DNA of 64,000 nt from an uncultured Clostridia bacterium (lineage in GTDB: Bacteria > Bacillota > Clostridia > Oscillospirales > Ruminococcaceae). The translations under genes and the position numbers were made by a program. The stretch covers positions 1-64,000 of the forward strand of contig CANQVE010000002.1 in the NCBI GenBank assembly GCA_947627205.1. The letters run 5' to 3'. The notes under the pieces are model-generated. The model was not told the origin of the DNA. It saw only the letters and a program-made list of their open reading frames with translations, and ran no database searches. Shown piece by piece: positions 1 to 7,905 of the stretch; within the stretch, counting starts at the first letter, position 1; each line of letters starts with the position of its first letter.

Positions 1-396
1 GTTTACGGAAAAGGTGAAAATGTCCGTGATTGGCTTTATGTTGAAGATCATTGTAAGGCGATTGATTTAATTATTCATAATGGCAAGGTCGGAGAAATTT
101 ACAATATCGGCGGACATAATGAGATGAAAAATATCGACATTGTAAAGCTGATTTGTAAGGAGTTGGGCAAGCCCGAAAGCCTTATCACTTACGTTACCGA
201 CCGCAAGGGGCACGATATGCGTTATGCAATTGATCCGACGAAAATACATAATGAGCTTGGCTGGCTTCCCGAAACTAAATTCGCGGACGGTATTAAGAAA
301 ACAATAAAGTGGTATCTCGAAAACCGCGATTGGTGGGAAGAAATTATCAGCGGTGAGTATCAGAATTACTATGAAAAAATGTACGGCAACAGGTGA
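1..396 (+). CDS. rfbB: dTDP-glucose 4,6-dehydratase, 3' part (5' end outside window)
   Basis: The window opens inside this gene; 131 codons precede the stop. The family converts dTDP-glucose to dTDP-4-keto-6-deoxyglucose, a cytoplasmic NAD-dependent step of dTDP-L-rhamnose synthesis. Only the C-terminal part is visible. It begins with YGKGENVRDWLYVEDHC, the conserved sugar-nucleotide-binding stretch of RmlB, and continues with YNIGGHNE, RKGHDMRYAID and a final GW..ET.F..G...T..WY block. The Rossmann fold and YxxxK motif lie outside the window. The stop is four bases before rfbD, so the two are surely co-transcribed. Confidence 0.93.
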   Translation, partial: VYGKGENVRDWLYVEDHCKAIDLIIHNGKVGEIYNIGGHNEMKNIDIVKLICKELGKPESLITYVTDRKGHDMRYAIDPTKIHNELGWLPETKFADGIKKTIKWYLENRDWWEEIISGEYQNYYEKMYGNR

Positions 397-400
397 AAAG

Positions 401-1294
401 ATGAAAGTATTAGTAACAGGGGCAAATGGTCAGCTCGGCTGGGATATGATATTGGAGCTTAAAAAGCGCGGTCACGAGCCTATAGCGACCGACATCATTG
501 ACAGCTTTGAGCAGGACTGCGAGTACATAAAGTTGGATATAACCGATAAGAGTGCTGTTCATGAAGTCATTGAAAAAGTTAAACCCGACGCAGTTGCGCA
601 TTGTGCCGCATGGACAGCAGTTGACGCCGCAGAAGATGAGGAAAACAAGCCTAAAGTTTATGCAATCAATGTTTTGGGGACAAAGTACATTGCAGAAGCC
701 TGCAAAGAGATTGACTGCAAGATGATTTATATCTCTACGGACTACGTTTTCAGCGGCGAGGGTACAGAGCCTTGGGAGCCTGACTGCGAGAACTTTGCAC
801 CGCTTAACTACTATGGTAAAACAAAACTTGAGGGTGAATTTGCAGTTAAAAAGGCTCTTGAGAAATATTACATAGTGCGTACAAGCTGGGTATTTGGAAG
901 CCACGGGAATAATTTTGTGAAAACGATGCTTAAACTTTCGGAAAAGTATTCGGAGCTTCGCGTCGTAAATGATCAGATCGGCACACCTACCTATACTCCC
1001 GACCTTGCAAGATTGCTCGTTGATATGTGCGAGACCGATAAATATGGCATCTACCATGCAACTAACGAGGGAGGATACATAAGCTGGGCTGAATTTGCTG
1101 AGGAAATATTCCGTGTTGCCGGAAAGAACACAAGAGTTATTCCGGTCACGACGCAAGAGTATGGGATCAGTAAAGCTAAAAGACCTAAGAACAGCAGAAT
1201 GGACAAGAAAAAACAGATAGACAAAGGCTTTTCATCGACTGCATCTTGGAAAGATGCAGTATCAGATTATTTTTTTAGAGTGAGTAAAATATGA
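401..1294 (+). CDS. rfbD: dTDP-4-dehydrorhamnose reductase
   Basis: This 297-residue short-chain dehydrogenase carries out the last, NAD(P)H-dependent step of dTDP-L-rhamnose synthesis. The N-terminal Rossmann motif is GANGQLG (residues 7-13). A STDYVF segment and the catalytic YYGKTKLEGE (YxxxK) follow, and the length is normal for the family. The chosen ATG has AGGTG, overlapping the end of rfbB, at proper spacing; an in-frame ATG 48 bases upstream lies within rfbB and lacks a ribosome binding site. The gene overlaps the next glycosyltransferase by four bases (ATGA). Its base composition is higher in GC than the polysaccharide genes that follow, so the rhamnose pair may be older than the variable part of the locus. 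Confidence 0.95.
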   Translation: MKVLVTGANGQLGWDMILELKKRGHEPIATDIIDSFEQDCEYIKLDITDKSAVHEVIEKVKPDAVAHCAAWTAVDAAEDEENKPKVYAINVLGTKYIAEACKEIDCKMIYISTDYVFSGEGTEPWEPDCENFAPLNYYGKTKLEGEFAVKKALEKYYIVRTSWVFGSHGNNFVKTMLKLSEKYSELRVVNDQIGTPTYTPDLARLLVDMCETDKYGIYHATNEGGYISWAEFAEEIFRVAGKNTRVIPVTTQEYGISKAKRPKNSRMDKKKQIDKGFSSTASWKDAVSDYFFRVSKI

Positions 1295-2187
1295 ATAAAA
1301 CTATCTCGGTAATTATACCTACTTTAAATGCAGAGAGTAGCATAAGAGGTCTTATAGAGTCATTGATTTCTCAATCATTGCAGCCTGATGAAATTGTAAT
1401 CGTAGATTCTGAGTCTGATGATAGGACAGTGGAAATTGCAAGGGAATTTCATATTGTAAAAATTATTCAGATAAAAAGAACAGAATTTAATCATGGCGGC
1501 ACGCGCGATATGGCACTTAAACAAAGCTGTGGTGATTATGTTGTTTTTATGACTCAGGATGCTGTTCCTGCAAATAACATGCTTCTTGAAAAACTGATTT
1601 TGCCATTTGACAGTGATGAAAAAATAGCAGTAATTACTGCTAGACAGTTACCGCGTTATGATGCAAAACCATCCGAAAAACTGATAAGAGAATTTAATTA
1701 TCCACTGGAAAGCAGCATTAGGTCAAAAGAAGATATACCCCGTTTAGGCATAAAAACTTTTTTTACGTCTGATGTATGTTCAGCGTATAGACGCGATATT
1801 TATGAAGAATTAGGCGGGTTTGAAAAAGATCTTAAAACAAGTGAAGACATGATGTATGCTGCTAAATTGGTAAACAATGGATATTCTATTTGTTATAATG
1901 CAAAAGCGAAAGTTTTACATTCACACAATTTTACTATAAAAGAGCAGTATAAACGTAATTTTATTATTGGATATGAAATAGAAAGACATAAAAAACTTCT
2001 CGGAAATGTTTCAGCTAATTCGGAAGGATTTAAACTTACAAAAGTCGTTTCATTCGGATTGTTAAAAAAAGGAAGAATTATTTCTTTCTTTAGATTTGGG
2101 CTTGATTGTTGCGCAAGATTTGCTGGAAATAAAGCTGGAAAGAAAGCAGCTCGTAATTGTAATAATAAATATGATATTTGGAGATGA
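1291..2187 (+). CDS. family 2 glycosyltransferase, probably a rhamnosyltransferase
   Basis: A 298-residue GT-A fold enzyme. It starts with SVIIPTLNAESSI and has a nucleotide-binding VDSESDD near residue 38, as in GT2 enzymes. The FNHGGTRDMA segment near residue 68 is typical of rhamnosyltransferases of the RfbN/RfbF kind, which fits the dTDP-rhamnose genes just upstream. It would add a rhamnose to the lipid-linked repeat unit on the cytoplasmic face. Translation is coupled to rfbD by a four-base overlap. From here on the DNA is clearly richer in A+T, as is usual for horizontally exchanged polysaccharide loci. The acceptor sugar cannot be read from sequence. Confidence 0.82.
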   Translation: MNKTISVIIPTLNAESSIRGLIESLISQSLQPDEIVIVDSESDDRTVEIAREFHIVKIIQIKRTEFNHGGTRDMALKQSCGDYVVFMTQDAVPANNMLLEKLILPFDSDEKIAVITARQLPRYDAKPSEKLIREFNYPLESSIRSKEDIPRLGIKTFFTSDVCSAYRRDIYEELGGFEKDLKTSEDMMYAAKLVNNGYSICYNAKAKVLHSHNFTIKEQYKRNFIIGYEIERHKKLLGNVSANSEGFKLTKVVSFGLLKKGRIISFFRFGLDCCARFAGNKAGKKAARNCNNKYDIWR

Positions 2188-2192
2188 AAAAT

Positions 2193-2960
2193 ATGATATA
2201 TATAGTAACACACAAAGAATGTTATTTGCCAAATATAAGTGGATATGTACCTATTTTAGTAGGAGCTGAGGGAAAAGGCAGCGAAGAAATATTAAGGGAT
2301 GACAGTGGCGACAATATCTCTTCAAAAAACCAGGATTATTGTGAGCTTACAGGAATTTATTGGATATGGAAAAATACTGATGATGATTACAAGGGTATAG
2401 TTCATTATAGACGGTTTTTTGGAAAAAGTAGATGGAGTTGTGCCGAAAATGATATTTACAGTATAGAAGATTTAAATGATTTTCTAAACGACTACGATAT
2501 AATTATTACTTATTCTGAGCATGTTCGTTTTAGCTTAAAGGAAAAGCTAATAAGGTATCATTGCAGTGAGAGGGTATATTATGTATTTCGTGATTCAGTT
2601 CAAGAATTGTATCCTGAATATATTTCAAACTTTGATGATGTAATGAAAGGAAATGTAATGTGCATTTGTAATATGATGTACTGTAAAAGAGATTTGTTTG
2701 ATAGCTATTGTGGATGGCTGTTTAATATTCTAAACAAAGCGGAAGAAAAATTGAAAAAAGAAAACATTGATTTCAAATCACGGCTATATGGTTTTATTAG
2801 TGAAAGGCTTTTGAATGTATGGCTAGTTCAAAATAATATAAAATGTAAACAGTTACCCATTATTAATACAGAGATGTCATTATTTAAAAGGACTAAGTGG
2901 ATATTAACAACATACGTTTCAGAAATTATTTTTAGGGTTAAAATGATAATAAAAAAGTAA
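2193..2960 (+). CDS. DUF4422-type protein, putative glycosyltransferase
   Basis: The protein is about 255 residues. It opens with MIYIVTHKECY and contains LTGIYWIWKN followed by GIVHYRRFF, the signature of the DUF4422 family found in capsule and O-antigen loci and generally thought to be glycosyltransferases. I place the start at the ATG preceded by GGAG nine bases upstream. Possible starts 9 and 15 bases further up overlap the preceding gene and are badly spaced. It lies between two GT2 genes, so it probably adds one sugar of the repeat unit. Donor and acceptor are unknown. Confidence 0.78.
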   Translation: MIYIVTHKECYLPNISGYVPILVGAEGKGSEEILRDDSGDNISSKNQDYCELTGIYWIWKNTDDDYKGIVHYRRFFGKSRWSCAENDIYSIEDLNDFLNDYDIIITYSEHVRFSLKEKLIRYHCSERVYYVFRDSVQELYPEYISNFDDVMKGNVMCICNMMYCKRDLFDSYCGWLFNILNKAEEKLKKENIDFKSRLYGFISERLLNVWLVQNNIKCKQLPIINTEMSLFKRTKWILTTYVSEIIFRVKMIIKK

Positions 2961-2993
2961 AGAAAATTTTTTTATATATTGAGGTGATAAATA

Positions 2994-3773
2994 ATGCTAT
3001 ATGCTTTAGTCGTTATTTATAATAAATCATGTGAGGAATCTCAAAGTATACTTTCTTTAAAAAACGTGTCTGATAAAGTCAGTGTTATTGTTTTTGATAA
3101 TAGCACAATATCAAATAACAATCAGGCATGGTGTGAGAAACATGGATACAAATATTATTCGGAAAGAAAAAATGTAGGTTTATCTAAGGCATACAATATT
3201 GTACTAAGCAAGATAGAGAAGTCAAGGCATGATTATATTATGATTCTTGATGACGATACTATTCTTCCTGAAAATTATTTAATGGAGGTTTTTCAAATAA
3301 TAAGAAATTCGGAATATCAGTTATTGCTTCCAATAGTAATGTCAAACAAATTGATGATGTCACCATGTAAAGTTGTACTTGATTGCAAACCGGTAGGTTT
3401 GCATGATAAAAGTGAGATAGATATAGCAAAGATCTCTGCTATCAACAGTGGAATGGTTGTTAGAATGGACGTATATAATAAAATTTCATACGATGAAAGT
3501 ATGTTTTTGGATTGTGTTGATCATGATTTTATGAGTCAGGTGCGTCATCAGGGATTAAATATTTATATTTTGGAAAGTATGATTCAGCAGAATTATTCTC
3601 TAAATACAAAAGGTAGTATCGAGAGTGCCATCTTTCGATTTTCTATTCAGAAAAAAGATTTAAAAGCATATTATAGAAAAAACAACCATATGTTGATTTG
3701 CCATCTATACTCGGTATGGATTGCAATAAAACTTGCCATAAAATACAAAACCCTTAAATTTTTTATTGCATAG
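2994..3773 (+). CDS. family 2 glycosyltransferase
   Basis: A 259-residue GT2-like protein. YALVVIYNKSCEES opens a Rossmann-type sugar-nucleotide domain, and MILDDDTILPENY near residue 82 carries the DDD metal-binding site equivalent to DxD. AINSGMVV and DCVDHDFMSQV are the acceptor-side motifs shared with rhamnosyl/galactosyl transferases of the WbbL group. GAGGTGATAA precedes the ATG at good spacing. The A+T-rich composition matches the flanking polymerase. The sugar transferred is unknown. Confidence 0.82.
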   Translation: MLYALVVIYNKSCEESQSILSLKNVSDKVSVIVFDNSTISNNNQAWCEKHGYKYYSERKNVGLSKAYNIVLSKIEKSRHDYIMILDDDTILPENYLMEVFQIIRNSEYQLLLPIVMSNKLMMSPCKVVLDCKPVGLHDKSEIDIAKISAINSGMVVRMDVYNKISYDESMFLDCVDHDFMSQVRHQGLNIYILESMIQQNYSLNTKGSIESAIFRFSIQKKDLKAYYRKNNHMLICHLYSVWIAIKLAIKYKTLKFFIA

Positions 3774-3817
3774 TAAAATAAACGTATGCAAAATAATATG
3801 TTTGTCTTGGAGTTTTA

Positions 3818-5107
3818 TTGAAAAGCGAAAGCAGGTCTTTTATGAATAAAGCAGTAGATATATCTTTTAGCTTTTTAATATTGTTATGGGTTCTTCCATC
3901 AGGAACAATAATGGGTTTTCCAGTTAAGATAATTGCATTCGCAATATGTGCTTTTTTTCTTATTCTTGCAGTTCTTTCTAAAGGAAAAGCCTTAATTTAC
4001 ACTAAAAGAATTACGTATCTTTTTTTCATATCTATCACAATGTTTATTTGGATGATTATTGCTGTCGTTAACGGATATACAGCGGGCCTTATTCCGATGG
4101 TTAAATACGTTGGACCTTTTATAGGAACGCTTATTTTGGCTGATTTGTATTTTACAAATTTCAGTACAGAATATAGTATTAGAAAACTAGGTAGATTGAT
4201 TTATATTTCTTGCATTTTTTTTGTTTCATTTAAAATAATATTTGAAATACTTCTTTTGTTAAATATTTTATCATATGAAAATTTAATGTTTGTATTTAAT
4301 GACATTCTTTCTGCCAACGTAATGACATTGCAAATTCCATTTGGATCAGTATCAATGTGGAGAATATCTACAAGTAATGATTTAATCCCTTTTACGCTTT
4401 TAGGATTTGATTTGATATTTTATAAGAGAAACTTTTTAAGTCGTTTTATTACACTGTTGGCAGCTTTTTTCTTTTCATTGATTACATATTCTAGATTAGT
4501 ATTTTTACATTTTGTTGTTATTATATTATGTTTTGTGTTTTATTCTTTTCGGGAGTATGGGCGAAAAAGAACCACGTTAATTCGATTGGTTATGATTTCA
4601 ATTTTATCTCTTGTGATAATTTCTGTGTTTTTATATCAAAATTCTGAAACATATACTACAATACAGAGCTATATTTTTTCAAGATTTGATAGTATTGCTG
4701 TTAGCGATTCAGATATTATTCGTAATACTCAATTTGGGTATTTATTTAATGGTTTTGTAGATCATCCTTTATTTGGAAATGGTTTTGGATCTTATGTGAA
4801 GGGTTATATTAGATCGCAAAATAATATTTTTAGCTATGAATTAGAATACCTTTCATTTTTATATCAGTTTGGCTTAATCGGTTTCTTGCTAATTATTATA
4901 GGATTAATATCCGTAGCTTATAGCTTTATGGTTAACAGGACAAATTTCAAGGAATACAAATTATTTATTATAATTAATTTTTTCTTATGGGTATTTAAAC
5001 CTTTTTTTAATCCATATATGTTTTCCAGCGTTTCGGCAATGGTAATTATAGAATCATACCTGTTACCTTATTACATTTCGTTTTTAAAGGCGGATAGCAC
5101 ATCCTGA
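3818..5107 (+). CDS. Wzy-like polysaccharide polymerase (multi-pass membrane protein)
   Basis: This 429-residue, very hydrophobic protein has roughly ten or eleven predicted membrane spans and a large outward loop around residues 265-330. That loop contains IRNTQFGYLFNGFVDHPLFGNGFGSY-like sequence; the H-P-L-F-G-N-G-F-G run is the usual mark of Wzy/WaaL O-antigen polymerase and ligase proteins. It should join repeat units on the outer face of the membrane. I give the TTG start with GGAG seven bases upstream; an ATG 24 bases downstream, with AGCAGG before it, is almost as good. The gene sits directly before the flippase, as Wzy often does. Confidence 0.82.
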   Translation: MKSESRSFMNKAVDISFSFLILLWVLPSGTIMGFPVKIIAFAICAFFLILAVLSKGKALIYTKRITYLFFISITMFIWMIIAVVNGYTAGLIPMVKYVGPFIGTLILADLYFTNFSTEYSIRKLGRLIYISCIFFVSFKIIFEILLLLNILSYENLMFVFNDILSANVMTLQIPFGSVSMWRISTSNDLIPFTLLGFDLIFYKRNFLSRFITLLAAFFFSLITYSRLVFLHFVVIILCFVFYSFREYGRKRTTLIRLVMISILSLVIISVFLYQNSETYTTIQSYIFSRFDSIAVSDSDIIRNTQFGYLFNGFVDHPLFGNGFGSYVKGYIRSQNNIFSYELEYLSFLYQFGLIGFLLIIIGLISVAYSFMVNRTNFKEYKLFIIINFFLWVFKPFFNPYMFSSVSAMVIIESYLLPYYISFLKADSTS

Positions 5108-5319
5108 TGTATTATTGTATGATTAAATCATTTATGAATTATTATTAATTTTTTACCATACTTTATTTTTTGTTTGTATTAATGCTATTTCATAGGTAAA
5201 TAATCCAATGGATTAAAATTTAAAAATGTATTAGAAATGGTAAAAGTAATTAGTAATTTAAAATACGTGATTACCAATTTTAATACAATAACCAAGGCAT
5301 TTATTAAAGAGGTAAAGAA

Positions 5320-6753
5320 ATGTCTGAATCTTTAGATAAAAAGGCAATCAAAGCCGGTTTAGGCTATACCGTCGGAAATATCCTGATAAAAGGTATTTCT
5401 TTTATTTCTATACCTGTTTTCGCACGAATACTAACAGTCGGGGATTACGGAATTGTAAATACTTTTACGGCATACGTGTCAATTGTTTCAATAGTAATCA
5501 GTTTTGCCCTTCATAGCAGCATTAAAAATGCCAAAATCGATTATAAGGATCGATTAAAAGAATATGAATCATCGCTGCTTGTTATAATTTTAATTAACGC
5601 AGTGTTTCTTTCAATAGTAGCTTTAATTTTCGGAAATTTTCTATTTGAAATTCTGTCGTTAGAAAAGTCATTTCTTGTAGAGTTGATTGTAGTAGAAAGT
5701 TTTGGCTTGTCGCTGATAACATATTATAACTGTGTGCTTTCAGTGGAATATAGATTCGGTGAATACTTGATTTTATCATTGGCGTATTCGGTTATGGGCA
5801 TCGGGTTGTCAATAATTCTTGCTCTGTTTGTCTTCCCGTCACAACGTTGGCTCGGCAGAATATTGGGGACGTTAGTAAGCGCAGTTATAATTGCTGTCTA
5901 TATCATTGTAAGATTGTTTAAATCTGCTCGCCCTACGGTCAATACAAAATTTTGGAAATATGGACTTAAAATAAGTCTTCCTATAGTGCCTCATGGCCTT
6001 TCTCAAATTGTTCTTTCTCAATTTGACAGACTGATGATAAATAGTACGATCGGTAGTGTGGAATCCGGACTTTACAGTTTTGCATATAATGTTGGCTCAA
6101 TTTTTACAGTCGTTGCCACATCTTTAGATACAGCATGGACACAATGGTTTTTTGATCATATGTCTTTAAATAAATATGAGAAGATTAAGAGAACAGCGAA
6201 TTTATATTGCGGTATCGTTGCAATTGGCGCCATAGCTTTGCTGTTAATATCTCCGGAATTGATTATGCTGATGGGAGGAAAAAAATATACAGACAGCATA
6301 GATGCGGCTTTCCCAATAGTATTGGCAATGTTTTTCTCATATATGTATTTTTTCCCGGCTTCTATAGAGTACTATTATAAGAAAACAAATCTTATTGCAA
6401 TAGGAACTATTACAGCCGCTGTATTAAACATTATTCTTAATGCAATTTTTATACCGAGGTTTGGTTATATAGCAGCTGCATACACAACGGTAGCTTGTTA
6501 TTTTATTTATTATATTGCACATACAATACTTTCATATTTTGTACACGGAAAATGGATTTATGATATGAAAGTTCATTTCGCAGTTGTTGCTTTAGTAACA
6601 ATAATTATGGTTTTGTGTCTTTTGATAAAAGATTATTGGATAATCAGGTATCTTGTACTTTTACTTATGGTTATAGCGATTGGAATTGTTGGGATTTTAA
6701 ATAAGAAATATATCTTTAATTTTATAAAAGATTTTAAAAACAAAAAGGAGTGA
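5320..6753 (+). CDS. Wzx-like flippase / oligosaccharide transporter (MOP superfamily)
   Basis: A 477-residue membrane protein with about 14 hydrophobic segments, the classic size for a Wzx-type lipid-linked oligosaccharide flippase. The N-terminus has GLGYTVGNILIKGISFISIPVFARIL, split here by amphipathic turns, which resembles polysaccharide_synt family proteins. FDRLMINSTIGSVESGLYSFAYN near residue 228 is the characteristic mid-protein motif. It would move the finished repeat unit across the membrane for the Wzy-like protein upstream. GAGGTAAAGAA gives a strong start. The 212 bases before it are very A+T-rich and hold no gene I can recognise. Confidence 0.88.
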   Translation: MSESLDKKAIKAGLGYTVGNILIKGISFISIPVFARILTVGDYGIVNTFTAYVSIVSIVISFALHSSIKNAKIDYKDRLKEYESSLLVIILINAVFLSIVALIFGNFLFEILSLEKSFLVELIVVESFGLSLITYYNCVLSVEYRFGEYLILSLAYSVMGIGLSIILALFVFPSQRWLGRILGTLVSAVIIAVYIIVRLFKSARPTVNTKFWKYGLKISLPIVPHGLSQIVLSQFDRLMINSTIGSVESGLYSFAYNVGSIFTVVATSLDTAWTQWFFDHMSLNKYEKIKRTANLYCGIVAIGAIALLLISPELIMLMGGKKYTDSIDAAFPIVLAMFFSYMYFFPASIEYYYKKTNLIAIGTITAAVLNIILNAIFIPRFGYIAAAYTTVACYFIYYIAHTILSYFVHGKWIYDMKVHFAVVALVTIIMVLCLLIKDYWIIRYLVLLLMVIAIGIVGILNKKYIFNFIKDFKNKKE

Positions 6754-6759
6754 TTTAAA

Positions 6760-7578
6760 TTGAAAGAACTTACATTAAGAGAAATACAACTTTCAAGTTT
6801 TGAAATCCTTAAATTCTTTGCAGACATTTGCGAGAAAAATGGCTTTAAATATATTCTTGCTTATGGAACACTGATAGGTGCAGCACGTCATAAAGGCTTT
6901 ATACCATGGGATGATGACCTTGATGTAATAATGCCGCGCCCTGATTATAATAATTTTATTGAATATTGTAAAGAGCATGCTGAGGAATTAAAACCGTTTG
7001 AGTTGATGCATTATTCGACTAACAAAAAATATATTTATCCTATCGCCCGACTGAGTGACAGTAGGTATGTTGCTGATTACAATATTGCCAAGGATTATGG
7101 CCTTGGAACTTTTGTTGATATTTATCCGTTTGATGGTTGCGGTAATAATACGGGCGAAGTGCAAAATGTTTATAAAAAATCTAAAGGTCTTATACTACTA
7201 ATCAGTCTTGCCGGACAAAAGAAATATGAAAAAAGTCATAAAGGCAAGATTATTCGTTCTGTTGGAAAGCTTGTTGCATATTGTTTTGCACATATTATAG
7301 GTGCTAATAAACTATGTAAAATGATTGATAATAAGGCACAAAAAGTTAGTTGTGATGCTTCAAATTATCTTGGGTGTACGGTTTGGGATAATTGCTGCAA
7401 AAATGCTTTACCTAAGTCCATATTTGATAACATCATATATGTTGATTTTGAAGATAAAAAATTCGCAGTGCCGGGAGAATATGACAAGGTTTTGACCAAA
7501 TGGTATGGTGATTATATGAAGTTACCACCAGAGGATGAACAAATAGGGCATCATTATTATAAAATTTATAAAAAATAA
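6760..7578 (+). CDS. LicD-family phosphotransferase
   Basis: LicD proteins transfer a phospho-alcohol such as phosphocholine from a CDP-activated donor onto a glycan. This 272-residue protein has the family core near residues 27-60: YGTLIGAARHKGFIPWDDD followed by LDVIMPRPDY, with the metal-binding DDDLD. A second part, VDIYPFDGC, lies near residue 119. The start is TTG with AAGGAG nine bases upstream, six bases after the flippase stop. There is no choline kinase or LicC nearby, but a TagD-type cytidylyltransferase domain is encoded about 6 kb downstream. I infer the donor is the CDP-compound made by that module, not phosphocholine. Confidence 0.87.
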   Translation: MKELTLREIQLSSFEILKFFADICEKNGFKYILAYGTLIGAARHKGFIPWDDDLDVIMPRPDYNNFIEYCKEHAEELKPFELMHYSTNKKYIYPIARLSDSRYVADYNIAKDYGLGTFVDIYPFDGCGNNTGEVQNVYKKSKGLILLISLAGQKKYEKSHKGKIIRSVGKLVAYCFAHIIGANKLCKMIDNKAQKVSCDASNYLGCTVWDNCCKNALPKSIFDNIIYVDFEDKKFAVPGEYDKVLTKWYGDYMKLPPEDEQIGHHYYKIYKK

Positions 7579-7699
7579 TTATAGTTTCAGTTATTATCAG
7601 AATTTAATAACTATTATAAATAAAAATCGGTGTCAAATTTTGTAATATTTTCGGTTGCTTTATGATTGAATGCTATAGTTTAGAAAGAAGGACTTTGGT

Positions 7700-7893
7700 A
7701 TGAATATTTTAGTGTTGGGCGGTACAGTCGCAATGGGAACACATTCGGTCGACTTCCTTTTTGAGAATAATGATGTTTGTGTGATTGTTACTTATCGCAA
7801 ATAAAGAACAAGCCATTTAATCATGATTATGAAAAACAAATGGATAGATTAGTGCAAGATTCATCCTTGCATAAAGAGATAGTTCGATTATAA
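7700..7893 (+). pseudogene. relic of an NAD-dependent epimerase/dehydratase-like gene
   Basis: From an ATG, 34 codons read MNILVLGGTVAMGTHSVDF and on to a stop at 7804. This is the glycine-rich Rossmann start of sugar-nucleotide epimerases, so the reading frame is the head of a deleted gene. Directly after the stop, in another frame, 29 codons run to a stop at 7893 (NKPFNHDYEKQMDRLVQD...). These look like a surviving C-terminal tail, though I cannot prove it is from the same gene. A ribosome binding site (AAAGGAG) for the next gene sits right behind. The remnant fills the otherwise empty 327 bases between LicD and the TPP enzyme. Confidence 0.6.
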
Positions 7894-7905
7894 AGGAGTT
7901 ATATT

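Noticed and set aside
410..1156. Long minus-strand reading frame opposite rfbD
   Set aside because: It is a shadow of codon bias in rfbD, cysteine-rich and unlike any family.
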